Source of the DNA: Armatimonadota bacterium
GTDB taxonomy: Bacteria; Armatimonadota; DTGP01; JAKQQT01
Length of the DNA: 64,000 nucleotides
Assembly: GCA_036504095.1 (NCBI GenBank)
Contig: DASXVS010000025.1
Location: 27,249 to 91,248 of the forward strand
Reading direction: 5' to 3'
The position numbers and the translations under genes are program-made. Position 1 is the first letter of the stretch. Every line of letters starts with the position of its first letter. The notes below the pieces were generated by a model. It was not told where the DNA came from and did not search any database. It was given only the letters and a program-made list of their open reading frames with translations. This document shows positions 1-8,841 of this stretch, piece after piece.

Positions 1-1001
1 TCCGCCAATCGTACCGGTACGCCGCGCTGGGCGCTGGCATAGGCCGCGCGGATTACACGCAGGCATTCGAGGCCTTCGTTGGCGGTCGTACACGGCACGC
101 CGTGCCCCTGAACGCACTCCAGGAAGCGCTTGAACACGGCCTGAAATCCCGCGTCCGGCGCCGCGTGATGCCGGTCCCAATGTCCACTCCCCCGGCTGAT
201 GGCCACAGTTCCATCGGGCTCGAAGCGCATGGTGCCCTCGTCGCCGTAGATCTCGTTGACCGCGGCGCTCTCTCCACCGAGGCTCCATGCCGCCTGAAGG
301 CTGGTCGTCGCGCCGCCTTCGTGCGTCACAAGCAGCAATGCGGTGTCTTCAACCTCAACGCCGGGACGCAGCGCGCCGATGCGGGCAAAAACGGACTCCA
401 CGGTTCCGCAGAAATCCTGCGAAAGATAGACGCCGTGGTAGCCGTTATCCAGCAAACAGCCTCCTCCCGCCGCCGCGCGGCGGATGCGCCAGTCGGCATC
501 GTATCCCGCAGCGCCGGGGTGCCAGCCCATTCCGAGCGATTCCGTGCGGTACAGGAATGGGCGGCCAACCGCCCCGTCGGCAAGCAGCTTTCTGGCGAGT
601 TCGCTTTGAGGCCGCGACCGGTAGTTGTGGATGACGCCCAGCGGAACGCCCTCGGCCTCGGAGACAGCGATCATGCGTCGCGCGGCGGATAGAGTCGCGG
701 CCATCGGCTTCTCCACTAGAACGGGGACCCCAACGCGCAGACAGTCGATCACGATCGTCTCGTGAGACACGTGCGGCGAGTTCACGACCGCGAAGTCCGG
801 GCGTTCCCGCAAGAGCAGCGCGCGATAATCGCTGTACGCGTGCTGGGCCGGGACACCCAAAGCCATCTGGACGGCATAGCGGCTCTCGGACGTAGGGTCC
901 GCGATGGTCCAGTCGCTGACGGCCGCACGACCGAGAGCCTGCCATGCCGGCACGTGGTGGTCTTGAACGATGCGCCCACAGCCGATGATCGCTCCCGTCA
1001 C
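1..1001 (-). CDS. Gfo/Idh/MocA-family NAD(P)-dependent oxidoreductase (C-terminus cut by window edge)
   Basis: I read this frame directly from the reverse strand: a GTG start at 1001-999 overlaps the ribH stop (GTGA), and the frame stays open to the window edge, about 333 codons. The N-terminus TGAIIGCGRI is a Rossmann dinucleotide-binding glycine motif; VEKPMA near residue 95 is the conserved EKP motif of the family, whose Lys is catalytic. GVIHNYR and LLDNGYH follow the usual Gfo/Idh/MocA pattern for the substrate half, where the His is the likely catalytic base. The last visible residues (AAYASAQRGVPVRL) resemble the normal C-terminal helix, so only a few codons are missing. Such enzymes oxidise or reduce sugars and polyols; the substrate cannot be told. 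It is the last visible gene of the riboflavin operon, with no obvious role there. Confidence 0.85.
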   Translation of the reverse strand, partial: MTGAIIGCGRIVQDHHVPAWQALGRAAVSDWTIADPTSESRYAVQMALGVPAQHAYSDYRALLLRERPDFAVVNSPHVSHETIVIDCLRVGVPVLVEKPMAATLSAARRMIAVSEAEGVPLGVIHNYRSRPQSELARKLLADGAVGRPFLYRTESLGMGWHPGAAGYDADWRIRRAAAGGGCLLDNGYHGVYLSQDFCGTVESVFARIGALRPGVEVEDTALLLVTHEGGATTSLQAAWSLGGESAAVNEIYGDEGTMRFEPDGTVAISRGSGHWDRHHAAPDAGFQAVFKRFLECVQGHGVPCTTANEGLECLRVIRAAYASAQRGVPVRLA

Positions 1002-1498
1002 GCTTCGGCCCCTTCCGCGATCGGCTGCACCGGCCTGACGCAGAGGGCCATTTCGACGGCGGTCAGGGCGGCTTCCCGGCCCTTGTTCGCCTCGTCCGGG
1101 CGGCTCCGCTCAAGCGCCTGGGCCTGATTATCGGTCGTTAGCACGCCGAAGCCGATGGGGATACCCGAGTCAAGGCTCACGCGCATCAGACCCTGCATGC
1201 AGCCCTGAGCCACGAAATCGAAATGTGGTGTACCGCCGCGAACTACGGCGCCCAGGGCAACCGCGGCATCGAACATGCCTGTGTTCAGGAGAGCCTGCAA
1301 TGCGAGAGGCAGTTCGAATGCACCCGGAACGCGAACGACCGTAACGTCCGCCTCAGCCGCCCCGGCCTCACGCAGGGCGGACAGCGCGCCGTTCAGCAGC
1401 GCATCGGTCACATCGCGATTGTAGCGGCTTGCCGCAACGGCAATACGCAGACCTTCCGCCGTGACGCCTTCGCCTGTGGTGTTCTCGTAGTGCCTCAT
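998..1498 (-). CDS. ribH: 6,7-dimethyl-8-ribityllumazine synthase
   Basis: The 166-residue product condenses 5-amino-6-ribitylaminouracil with 3,4-dihydroxy-2-butanone 4-phosphate to give lumazine, the penultimate step of riboflavin synthesis. The family motifs are clear: AASRYNRDVTDALLNGA at the N-terminus, VRVPGAFELPLAL for the substrate pocket, LGAVVRGGTPHFDFVA with the phosphate-contacting and catalytic His region, and GIPIGFGVLTTDNQAQALER. Length is normal. It starts 8 nt after ribBA and ends in a GTGA overlap with the oxidoreductase, so it lies inside the rib operon. Calling is firm. Confidence 0.96.
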   Translation of the reverse strand: MRHYENTTGEGVTAEGLRIAVAASRYNRDVTDALLNGALSALREAGAAEADVTVVRVPGAFELPLALQALLNTGMFDAAVALGAVVRGGTPHFDFVAQGCMQGLMRVSLDSGIPIGFGVLTTDNQAQALERSRPDEANKGREAALTAVEMALCVRPVQPIAEGAEA

Positions 1499-1505
1499 CT
1501 TCGTG

Positions 1506-2711
1506 TCAGTGTTCGATCTTCTCGAGCAAGTGCCCCATTTTGTCGCGCTTGGTCTTGAGGTAGCGGGCGTTCATGTCGTTCGGTGTTATCTCCAGCGGGA
1601 CGCGCTCGACGATTTCTAGGTCATAGCCTTCCATGCCGGCGCGTTTCGCGGGATTGTTCGTCATCAGGCGAATCTTGCTGACCCCCAGGTCCACCAGTAT
1701 CTGCGCGCCGATGCCGTAGTCCCGCGCGTCCGGCGGCAAGCCCAGCAATTCGTTCGCCTCCACGGTGTCCGCGCCTTCGTCCTGCAGTTCGTAGGCCCGC
1801 AATTTGTTCAGTATCCCGATACCGCGGCCTTCCTGCTCAATGTAAAGCAGGAGTCCTCGACCTTCCTGGGCAATCCGGGCAAGGGCCAGTTGCAGCTGGT
1901 CGCCGCAGTCACATCGCAGACTGGAAAGGATGTCGCCCGTAAGGCAGGAACTGTGTATGCGTACGAGGGTTGGCTCGCCTGTCGTGACATCGCCCATCGT
2001 GAGAGCGATGTACGGGTTCGGATCGACTTTGCTTTTGTAGCCGTGGACACGGAACAGGCCGTACGACGTGGGAAGATCGGTCTCGGCGACCTTCTCGATG
2101 AGGCGTTCGGTGCGTCGGCGGTATTTGATTAGGTCGGCGATTGTGATGATCTTCAGGCCGGCTCGATCGGCGATCTCGCGGAGTTCCGGCAGACGGGCGC
2201 TGGAACCGTTTTCGCTCAGAATCTCGCACACGACGCCGGCGGGCTGAAGCCCGGCGAGGCGCGCCAGGTCCACGCTGGCTTCCGTGTGCCCGGCCCGGCG
2301 CAAGACGCCACCTTCAGCGGCCTGAAGCGGAAAAACGTGTCCTGGGCGCGCCAGATCGGACGGTTTGGCCGCCGGATCCACCAGCGTCTGAATGGTCCGC
2401 GCGCGGTCGAAGGCCGAGATTCCGGTCGTCGTGCCGTGCGATGCGTCAACGGTGACCGTGAACGCCGTGCCAAGCGCGGCGGTATTGCGCTGGACCATCA
2501 GGGGCAGGCTGAGCTGTTCCAGGCGCGCGGCCGTAAGCGGCACGCAAAGGGTGCCGCGACCGTGCGTGATCATGAAGTTGACGTGCTCCGGCGTGACCTT
2601 TTCCGCCGCCATCACGAAATCGCCTTCGTTCTCGCGGTCCTCGTCGTCGGTCACGATCACCATGTGACCCGCGCGCAGGTCCTCCAGCGCCTCTTCTATC
2701 TTGCTGAACAT
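1506..2711 (-). CDS. ribBA: Bifunctional 3,4-dihydroxy-2-butanone-4-phosphate synthase / GTP cyclohydrolase II
   Basis: The 401-residue fusion supplies both starting precursors of riboflavin. The N-terminal RibB half (about 1-200) has [10 protein letters not shown] (metal and substrate acids), HGRGTLC and GHTEA. The C-terminal RibA half has [11 protein letters not shown] and LRCDCG (the three zinc cysteines), EQEGRGIGI and the late GTP-binding segment MTNNPAKR. I place the start at ATG 2711-2709 (MFSKIEEAL), the normal N-terminus of RibB proteins. An upstream in-frame ATG at 2732 would begin inside a heptamer repeat. The start has only a weak GAG as ribosome site and sits directly below a hairpin built of 7-nt repeats (2722-2787), so translation could be influenced by that structure. 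Confidence 0.95.
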   Translation of the reverse strand: MFSKIEEALEDLRAGHMVIVTDDEDRENEGDFVMAAEKVTPEHVNFMITHGRGTLCVPLTAARLEQLSLPLMVQRNTAALGTAFTVTVDASHGTTTGISAFDRARTIQTLVDPAAKPSDLARPGHVFPLQAAEGGVLRRAGHTEASVDLARLAGLQPAGVVCEILSENGSSARLPELREIADRAGLKIITIADLIKYRRRTERLIEKVAETDLPTSYGLFRVHGYKSKVDPNPYIALTMGDVTTGEPTLVRIHSSCLTGDILSSLRCDCGDQLQLALARIAQEGRGLLLYIEQEGRGIGILNKLRAYELQDEGADTVEANELLGLPPDARDYGIGAQILVDLGVSKIRLMTNNPAKRAGMEGYDLEIVERVPLEITPNDMNARYLKTKRDKMGHLLEKIEH

Positions 2712-2721
2712 AATTCGCTCA

Positions 2722-2787
2722 GTATCCGGCATCCGGCAATCAGCATTCGGGTTCCGACCTGAATGCTGAATGCCGGTTGCCGGATGC
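2722..2787. repeat. Heptamer-built inverted repeat filling the ribE-ribBA spacer
   Basis: The spacer is made of 7-nt units on one arm (GTATCCG, GCATCCG, GCAATCA, GCATTCG, GGTTCCG from 2722) and the complementary set on the other arm. GCATCCGGCAA (2729-2739) pairs perfectly with TTGCCGGATGC (2777-2787), with further imperfect pairing inside. The hairpin begins at the ribE stop codon and ends about 17 nt before the ribBA start. It could act as an attenuator, RNA-processing site or terminator; there is no T-run, so I do not call it a simple terminator. Confidence 0.7.
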
Positions 2788-3380
2788 TACTTTCTCTCCG
2801 TCATCAAACTGTCAACGTATTTGCCGAGCATGTCGGCCTCAAGGTTCACGAGGTCGCCGGCCCTCTTCGCACCGAGCCCGGTATTCTCCAATGTATGCGG
2901 AATCAGGGCCACGGTGAACTCATCCGGGTCCAGGCGGGCAACGGTCAGGCTCACGCCGTCCACGCTGACGCTGCCGTGCGGGATAAGGTAACGCTTCACG
3001 AGTTCGGGGGCTGTTATCGCGATGAGATACCATTCGCCCTCCGCGTCCACCCGGGTGACGGTACCGACGCCGTCCACATGACCCTGAACGAAATGGCCGC
3101 CCAGCCGGTCTCCTACGCGCATGGCGCGCTCAAGGTTCACGGGAGAGCCGGGCTTCAGCACGCCGAGAGCGGTCTTGCTAAGTGTTTCCGGCATCACGTC
3201 GAACCCCACGGAGTCCGCGGCGACTTCCACCACCGTCAGACATACGCCATCCACGGCGATACTGCTGGCCGGTCCCGCGTCCTCACGGACCTTCGCACAT
3301 TCCACGCGCAGAATAAGGGCTTCGCCACGCGGTTCAACCGCGCGAACCTTTCCAACTTCCTCGATGATTCCAGTAAACAT
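2787..3380 (-). CDS. ribE: Riboflavin synthase (alpha subunit)
   Basis: The 197-residue product dismutates two lumazine molecules to riboflavin. It shows the two internally repeated lumazine-binding domains: the first opens with MFTGIIEEVG and carries SIAVDGVCLTVVEV, the second has GHFVQGHVDGVGTV and SVSVDGVSLTVARL. The start is set at ATG 3380-3378 because MFTGIIE is the invariant N-terminus of the family; the longer frame to 3467 would overlap ribD and has no family counterpart. It follows ribD by 61 nt and precedes ribBA. Calling is firm. Confidence 0.95.
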   Translation of the reverse strand: MFTGIIEEVGKVRAVEPRGEALILRVECAKVREDAGPASSIAVDGVCLTVVEVAADSVGFDVMPETLSKTALGVLKPGSPVNLERAMRVGDRLGGHFVQGHVDGVGTVTRVDAEGEWYLIAITAPELVKRYLIPHGSVSVDGVSLTVARLDPDEFTVALIPHTLENTGLGAKRAGDLVNLEADMLGKYVDSLMTERK

Positions 3381-3441
3381 AATCGGAAGGATAAGGGAGA
3401 CAGGAACCAGGAGAATGCCGCCAATCTCCTGTGCGTCCCGC

Positions 3442-4545
3442 TTACCTGACAAAACCTCGAAATACAAAATCCCTGCCGCAGCGGCGTATAGTGATATCGC
3501 TCAGCCGCGCCGACACCGCCGGCGACGCGAACCCGGCACCCCCGATGGGCGTATGGGCATCGCGCCCGCCCATGAGCGTCGGCGCAATAAAATACAGGAC
3601 CTCGTTGACACAACCGTCCCGCAGAGCGGTAAAGGCAAGTTCGCCGCCGCCCTCGAGCACGATTCCGGTAACGCCCCGCATTCCCAGCTCCGCAAGCAGT
3701 ATAGCAAAGTCGGGTTTCCCGTCACGCTCGGGAACGCGGAGCACCACGACTCCGGCCTCGCGCAGACGGTTTTCGCGTTCCGCACTCGCGGTCTCTCCGC
3801 AAGCGGCGATGAGCGGCGAGGACGCTGCGGACGCGACGAGGCGGGATTCGACCGGCAGGCGGAGGTGGGAATCCATCACGATTCGCGCAGGCTGCGACCG
3901 CGCCTCAAGCGATGAATGCTCGTGGCGGACCGTCAACAGAGGATCATCGATGAGCGCGGTTTCGACGCCGACCATGACCGCTCCGAACCGGGCGCGCAGG
4001 CGGTGGACGTATGCTCGAGCGACCGAAGATGTGATCCAACGAGACTCACCGCTTGCGGATGCCGTCTTCCCGTCCAGGGTCATCGCGGCCTTCAGCAGCA
4101 CATAGGGACGCCCGGTGCGGGCCCAATGCAGAAACGGGGCCAGCAGGGCTGCGGCGCGGCCACCCGGATCCAGCACAGCCGTACCGACTCCCGCCTTCTG
4201 AAGCGAATCAAACCCGCCGGATGCCAGAGGGTTGGGATCGCGGACGCCGGCAACCACGCGTGAAATGCCGGCTTCAATAAGGGCCGACGCGCACGGCGGT
4301 GTCCGACCGTGGTGGTTGCACGGTTCCAGCGAAACGTAAGCGGTCGCCCCGCGGGCCAGACGGCCGGCCTGCTCCAGCGATGTGACTTCAGCGTGGGGGC
4401 CGGGCGGTGGCTGTGTATGTCCGCGCCCGACGACAACGCCGTCGCGAACGATGACACACCCCACCGGAGGATTGGGGTGCGTGCTCCCCACGGCCCGCAC
4501 GGCTTCCCGGTAGGCCGCGCACATCCATGCTGCATCATTCATCAT
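3442..4545 (-). CDS. ribD: Bifunctional diaminohydroxyphosphoribosylaminopyrimidine deaminase / 5-amino-6-(5-phosphoribosylamino)uracil reductase
   Basis: The 367-residue enzyme carries out the deamination and the NADPH-dependent reduction steps of riboflavin synthesis. The N-terminal deaminase has GPHAEVTSLEQAG (zinc His and catalytic Glu) and LEPCNHHGRTPPC (zinc cysteines). The C-terminal reductase has LKAAMTLDGKTASASGESRWIT, normally split over the substrate site, and GIVLEGGGELAF near the nucleotide. Its ATG overlaps the stop of the preceding membrane-protein gene (ATGA), which argues against an FMN riboswitch directly in front; I see no RFN-like element here. Confidence 0.95.
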   Translation of the reverse strand: MMNDAAWMCAAYREAVRAVGSTHPNPPVGCVIVRDGVVVGRGHTQPPPGPHAEVTSLEQAGRLARGATAYVSLEPCNHHGRTPPCASALIEAGISRVVAGVRDPNPLASGGFDSLQKAGVGTAVLDPGGRAAALLAPFLHWARTGRPYVLLKAAMTLDGKTASASGESRWITSSVARAYVHRLRARFGAVMVGVETALIDDPLLTVRHEHSSLEARSQPARIVMDSHLRLPVESRLVASAASSPLIAACGETASAERENRLREAGVVVLRVPERDGKPDFAILLAELGMRGVTGIVLEGGGELAFTALRDGCVNEVLYFIAPTLMGGRDAHTPIGGAGFASPAVSARLSDITIRRCGRDFVFRGFVR

Positions 4546-4967
4546 TTGCCCACGTCATCCGGGTGATCCTTGTGATCCGCGCGAAGGATCCGGTCAACGT
4601 CCTCCCGTGTGATGGTTGCCTGGCGGATCGCCTTGCGCGACGCGAGATACTGTCGACTGATCTCGCCCGCATCCATCACCGCCATCAGCAGCAGGAGCAC
4701 CGTCATGCCCAGGCAAATTCCCCAATAGCCAAGCGTGAGCGCATCTCGCTGTAGAATGGTCGTTCCGGGTAACGGCTGGAGGGCGATGGGAGAGTAGACC
4801 AGCATGATGGCGATGCCCATCAGGAGTACGCCACCGAGCAAACGCACAACCTTCTGGCGCGGCGTCAGGGTGACTTCTCCACGCTGGAATTTGAAAAACT
4901 CCCGCGCCAGGAACACTGCGACCAGCGCAATGCCCGCTACTCCCCACCAACCGCCCGCCAAACCCAT
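4542..4967 (-). CDS. Hypothetical small integral membrane protein in the rib operon
   Basis: The 141-residue product has three likely membrane spans (about 5-20, 43-62 and 78-98) and a charged cytosolic-looking tail with many Asp, Arg and Lys. The start is supported by GGAGGGGC just upstream of the ATG. It sits 21 nt after rpe and overlaps ribD by ATGA, so it is co-transcribed with riboflavin genes. I do not recognise the family; it is not one of the known riboflavin transporters by any motif I can see. Confidence 0.7.
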   Translation of the reverse strand: MGLAGGWWGVAGIALVAVFLAREFFKFQRGEVTLTPRQKVVRLLGGVLLMGIAIMLVYSPIALQPLPGTTILQRDALTLGYWGICLGMTVLLLLMAVMDAGEISRQYLASRKAIRQATITREDVDRILRADHKDHPDDVGK

Positions 4968-4988
4968 TACGCCCCTCCGTGGTCCGCG

Positions 4989-5645
4989 CTAACGCAGAGC
5001 AGCAATGCCGGCGGCCACACCACCGGGGTGTGAGAAAACAGCTGTGCCCGCGATCAGCACGTTGGCGCCCGCATCCACCACTAAGGGCGCCGTCCTCGCG
5101 TCCACTCCGCCGTCAACGGCCACATCGACGTTCGGGCCCAGCATGGCCCGCGCTGCGCGGATCTTTGGCAGCATCGCTTCGATGAATGACTGCCCGCCGA
5201 ACCCCGGGTTGACAGTCATAATGAGCACCGCGTCGAGGTCGTCCTTCACCCACTCCAGCACGTCCAGCGGGGTGTGCGGATTGAGCGCGACGCCCGCTTT
5301 CGCCCCGGCGGCGTGGATAGCCTGCAAAGAACGATGCAGATGGGGCGACGCCTCGGCGTGAACCCAGATCTGATCGCTGCCGGCTTTTCGAAACGCCTCG
5401 ATGTAGCGATCAGCATCCTGGATCATCAGGTGCGTCTGCAACGGCAGCCCGGTTACCTTACGCACGCTGTTGATGACCGGCACGCCAAACGATATGTTCG
5501 GAACGAACGCGCCGTCCATCACGTCGAGGTGAATGATGTCCGCCCCGGCACGTTCGGCTTCCGAGACCTGTTCCCCGATGCGGGCGAAATCGCATGCCAG
5601 CAAGGATACGGAAATCTTGATGGCTGGATCGCCCGAGCCGATCAT
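4989..5645 (-). CDS. rpe: Ribulose-phosphate 3-epimerase
   Basis: The 218-residue TIM-barrel enzyme interconverts ribulose-5-phosphate and xylulose-5-phosphate in the pentose phosphate pathway; ribulose-5-phosphate is also the RibB substrate, which fits the operon. Motifs: VSLLACDFARIGEQV, IIHLDVMDGAFVPNISFG (metal His and Asp), THLMI, MTVNPGFGGQSFI and the C-terminal VDGGVDARTAP with catalytic Asp. Length is normal. The ATG overlaps the PASTA-kinase stop as ATGA. Confidence 0.96.
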   Translation of the reverse strand: MIGSGDPAIKISVSLLACDFARIGEQVSEAERAGADIIHLDVMDGAFVPNISFGVPVINSVRKVTGLPLQTHLMIQDADRYIEAFRKAGSDQIWVHAEASPHLHRSLQAIHAAGAKAGVALNPHTPLDVLEWVKDDLDAVLIMTVNPGFGGQSFIEAMLPKIRAARAMLGPNVDVAVDGGVDARTAPLVVDAGANVLIAGTAVFSHPGGVAAGIAALR

Positions 5646-7414
5646 TTCAGCTCCTGACTGTACAATTTGCCATTCAGGAATACGCGGATGCGAACGCCAT
5701 CACCCACCGTGTCTACGTTCTTGGTGACAACTTCACCGAGCCGATGCTGTTCATCGGCGACAGTGGTTTCACCGCGGTCGTCCACGATAACCAGTTGAAC
5801 CTCGACTGGCTCTTCATAACCCGTCGCGGGGATCTGGAAGGATATCTTGAAGCTGCGCGGGCGTCCCGTGGGCGCGCCTGCCGCTCCGTACGACGCTCCG
5901 GGCGGGGCGGGGTTATCCGGGTTATACGTATCCACCGGAGGCGGTGGGGCGGGCACCGGTACCGGGCCCAGGCTGACAGTGACCTTCACTGTGGACCCCG
6001 GCGCGACCTGTTCGGCGGCCGGCGGGTCCTGGTCCATCACGTAGTCCTTCTGGATGTCTTCGCTGTGTTTGAGTGCGGTCTTCTTCACCGCGAGGTTCGC
6101 CGCGGCGGCAATTTCCCTAGCGCGGTCTATGGACATCTCCGTAAGCGCCGGCACCGTGGTCATTCTCGGTCCCTTGCTGACCAGCAACAGAATGGTTCGG
6201 TTGGGCCTGACGGTGCCGTTGGGCTCCGGGTCCTGGTTCACCACTTCACCGGCGTGACGCCGGTTCTCGGTCATCTTCAGGTTGGACTGGAGGCCCTTGT
6301 CCAGGAGAATCTGCTGCGCCTCCCCTTTGTCCTTTCCGATCACATCGGGGACGACAATCTCTTTCTGCGGCTGAAGGGCGTTGTACAGGAGCACGCAGAC
6401 GGCGACGAGGCCGGCGCCGATAAGCATCAGGATCAGCGCCCGCAAAATGACGACAATCTTCGGATCGCCGTCATCGTAGTAGTCTTCAGTTCGTTCCGGT
6501 CGTTTGGTGTGTGTCACTGGTTTGAGCACCTGTGCAGGAGTGAAGTCCAATGGCTTATTGTATCGCAAAGCGTCCTGGATGCGGCGCAGATCGGCCAGCA
6601 TAGCGGCGCCCTCGGCGTATCGCGCGCCCGGTTCCTTCTCGAGACACCGCATCACGAGGTCGGCCAGGGGCTTCGGAACCGAGGGATTCACGGCGTCTAT
6701 GGGCCGGGGGGTGTCCTTCGCGTGCTTCAGCGCGACCACGATGGCGTTGTCACCAGGGAAGACCGGCGCGCCCGTAAGCATCTCGTACAGAATACACCCA
6801 AGGCTGTAGGTGTCGGAGGCGGGTGTGGGAATCTGCCCCTCGGCCGCTTCCCAAGACGCGCACTGCACCCACCGAAGAAGCGAATTCTGCTCGAGGTCGG
6901 GGCTGGCGGAAATGGCGCGCGAAAGCCCGAAATCCGCGACCTTGACGAACGACTGCTGGGTCAACAGCACGTTCTCCGGCCGGAGATCGCCGTGCACGAT
7001 GCCGGCGGCGTGCGCGGCCGCAAGCGCTTCGGCAATCTCAACGGCGATGTCCACGGCAACGGCGACCGGCATCGGCGCCGTACGCCGGATGCGGTCACGC
7101 AGGTTGGCGCCGGGCACAAACTCTGTAACGATGCACACGCTGCCATCGTCCAGGCCGGAATCGAAAACGCGGGCCACGTGCGAGTCGATCAGCGATTCGG
7201 TCGCCTTCGCCTCGGCGACGAGGCGGGCCGCGAAGCGGCGGTCACGGGCAAGCGCGGATTTTAGGATCTTCACGGCGACGGTTCGCCCGGTCTCGCGGTC
7301 CCGGGCGCGAGCGACGTCAAAGAGCGCGCCCTCGCCAACCCGCTGTTCGAGTTCGTAGCGCCCCGCGATCAGGGGGGCGTCGTTTTTCGATCCAGTTGTG
7401 CTTGAGTCCGACAT
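5642..7414 (-). CDS. Transmembrane Ser/Thr protein kinase with two PASTA domains
   Basis: The 590-residue protein has a cytosolic kinase domain (about 18-290), a linker, one membrane span (about 321-345), and two extracytoplasmic PASTA domains (about 350-488), then a proline-rich stretch and an 80-residue beta-type tail. Kinase motifs: glycine loop VGEGALFDV, VAVKILK (ATP Lys), HGDLRPENV (catalytic loop), ADFGLS (metal). PASTA domains bind muropeptides or cell-wall fragments in known PknB/PrkC kinases. Odd points: HRD is HGD, DLKPEN is DLRPEN, and the usual SPE/PEQ segment is WEAAEG. I start at ATG 7414 rather than the adjacent TTG. It overlaps rpe (ATGA), as PASTA kinases often neighbour rpe in Gram-positive genomes. 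Confidence 0.92.
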   Translation of the reverse strand: MSDSSTTGSKNDAPLIAGRYELEQRVGEGALFDVARARDRETGRTVAVKILKSALARDRRFAARLVAEAKATESLIDSHVARVFDSGLDDGSVCIVTEFVPGANLRDRIRRTAPMPVAVAVDIAVEIAEALAAAHAAGIVHGDLRPENVLLTQQSFVKVADFGLSRAISASPDLEQNSLLRWVQCASWEAAEGQIPTPASDTYSLGCILYEMLTGAPVFPGDNAIVVALKHAKDTPRPIDAVNPSVPKPLADLVMRCLEKEPGARYAEGAAMLADLRRIQDALRYNKPLDFTPAQVLKPVTHTKRPERTEDYYDDGDPKIVVILRALILMLIGAGLVAVCVLLYNALQPQKEIVVPDVIGKDKGEAQQILLDKGLQSNLKMTENRRHAGEVVNQDPEPNGTVRPNRTILLLVSKGPRMTTVPALTEMSIDRAREIAAAANLAVKKTALKHSEDIQKDYVMDQDPPAAEQVAPGSTVKVTVSLGPVPVPAPPPPVDTYNPDNPAPPGASYGAAGAPTGRPRSFKISFQIPATGYEEPVEVQLVIVDDRGETTVADEQHRLGEVVTKNVDTVGDGVRIRVFLNGKLYSQELK

Positions 7415-7445
7415 CAATGGTTCTAACGCAAAGTAAGCCCGGCTG

Positions 7446-8543
7446 TCACGACACGGGCGCCGGGTTCAGGTATGTCTCAAAAAGGCGACCCCAGTCCGAG
7501 CGCATGAACTCGCGCACATTGCGGCGGCCCACCATCGGGTACCACCAGCCATCATGATACGCGTTCGAAGCCGCCGGCGCCCATCCGCTCAGCGAGGAAT
7601 GCAGCAGAGGCTTCTTCAGCAGGCGCAGCGGTCCCTTTCGAAGCATCTGGTCGCCCCAGATGACGAACGATCGCCGTGTGCTGAAACCCCATCTCTCCGC
7701 GGCCCGCGCGGTGTCTCCTACTATCTCGATCCGGCTGATATCCGCGCACCCCAACCCGCGGTCATGCGCCATTTTCAGGTACGGGATCGCCATCGGATCA
7801 AAACCCATCAGCGACGCCGCGACGCTGTCGATCGCCACCTGATCGGCGCTTGCCAACAACACGTTCTTTTCCCGCGGGACCATGGTGCGGGGACCGGCTC
7901 CATCGCCGCACACAGCGCCGTCCATCACCGCGAAGACTCCGGGGTGGATCTCCCTCTGCATCAGGAGAAGGTCCACCAGCGTCTCGTGGATAAACTCGTG
8001 GCAATAGTGCCGTACTTCCTTGAGGAGACCGCCAAACGAATTCTTGATCGCCCCCGTGGTTGTGCTGTGTCCGTGGGTCTTTACGGTCGGCATATGCAGC
8101 ACGTTTCGACCGACGAACATTTTGGGGATTTCAATCCCCTCCGGGAAGATCCTGTTCAGCACCAGGAAATCGTTCGTGAACGGATAGCGTGTCCACTCGA
8201 CGCTCGGAAGATCGGTGAACGGAATGCCTTCGCGCTTGAGGACCGGCAGCCAGCCATTATTCGCGGCCCCCTTCCAAGGGTCGGTAACGACCGTCTTGTT
8301 CTCAACCGGGTAGAGCGACCCCTTGCGATAACCGTCGGCGAGCATGGCCCGGAGAACGCCGTCAAGCTGCCACGGGGGCGAGGAGCACGCCGGATAGAAA
8401 AGGGTCCACGACAGGTTGAGTTTGAGGATCGTGTCGCGATCCGGGGAGAGAGCCTGCTGATAGCCGGCGAGGCGCATCACCCGTGCGTAATCGTCCAACA
8501 CGGTCGATGGGGACGTATTGACGATCGCGACGAGGCTGCTCAT
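7446..8543 (-). CDS. DUF362 domain-containing protein
   Basis: The 365-residue product matches the general layout of DUF362 proteins: LKLNLSWTLFYPACSSPP near the N-terminus, VLHMPTVKTHGHSTTTGAIKNSFGGL in the middle (parts of it form the family's TKTH-type core) and AVMDGAVCGDGAGPRT followed by ASADQVAIDSVAASLMG. Some DUF362 proteins carry ferredoxin-like clusters, but no CxxC cluster motif is visible here. Function is unknown. It overlaps the preceding 77-residue membrane protein by ATGA, so the pair is probably co-translated. Confidence 0.8.
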   Translation of the reverse strand: MSSLVAIVNTSPSTVLDDYARVMRLAGYQQALSPDRDTILKLNLSWTLFYPACSSPPWQLDGVLRAMLADGYRKGSLYPVENKTVVTDPWKGAANNGWLPVLKREGIPFTDLPSVEWTRYPFTNDFLVLNRIFPEGIEIPKMFVGRNVLHMPTVKTHGHSTTTGAIKNSFGGLLKEVRHYCHEFIHETLVDLLLMQREIHPGVFAVMDGAVCGDGAGPRTMVPREKNVLLASADQVAIDSVAASLMGFDPMAIPYLKMAHDRGLGCADISRIEIVGDTARAAERWGFSTRRSFVIWGDQMLRKGPLRLLKKPLLHSSLSGWAPAASNAYHDGWWYPMVGRRNVREFMRSDWGRLFETYLNPAPVS

Positions 8544-8773
8544 TTACGCTTGTTGTCCCGATTCTCGACAGGCACGGCATCCGGTACGAGGCGCCGTGCA
8601 ATCGCCACGACGACAACCAGGCCGGCAAGGAGTGTGTACTGAGGCGTGAAATCGATGAGGCCGAGACGAACGGGCAGGCCGGGGACCAGGCCGTAGCGCG
8701 CGAGATGCGAAACGCCCTGCAGCCCAACGGTGAACAGCCAAAGCGCGGCGGTAAACGATATAATAGTTCTCAT
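8540..8773 (-). CDS. Hypothetical 77-residue membrane protein
   Basis: This short gene encodes two predicted membrane spans (about 5-25 and 45-63) and a basic C-terminus. Its stop overlaps the start of the DUF362 gene (ATGA), which is the best evidence that it is real. No family is recognised. The 68 nt between it and the aroB stop shows no clear terminator. Confidence 0.6.
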   Translation of the reverse strand: MRTIISFTAALWLFTVGLQGVSHLARYGLVPGLPVRLGLIDFTPQYTLLAGLVVVVAIARRLVPDAVPVENRDNKRK

Positions 8774-8841
8774 GATTCCGCTTTCAACCTCTTCGCAACG
8801 CAGAGTCGCCGGGGACGCCTGTTCCCGGTTCGCCGCCCTCC

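Noticed and set aside
445..979. Frameshift in the Gfo/Idh/MocA gene suggested by short out-of-frame reading frames
   Set aside because: Direct translation from the GTG at 1001 gives one uninterrupted oxidoreductase to the window edge; the other frames are shadows.
4546..5000. FMN riboswitch in front of ribD
   Set aside because: ribD overlaps the upstream membrane-protein gene, and no conserved RFN-like stem pattern is visible before it or before ribE, ribBA or the operon head.
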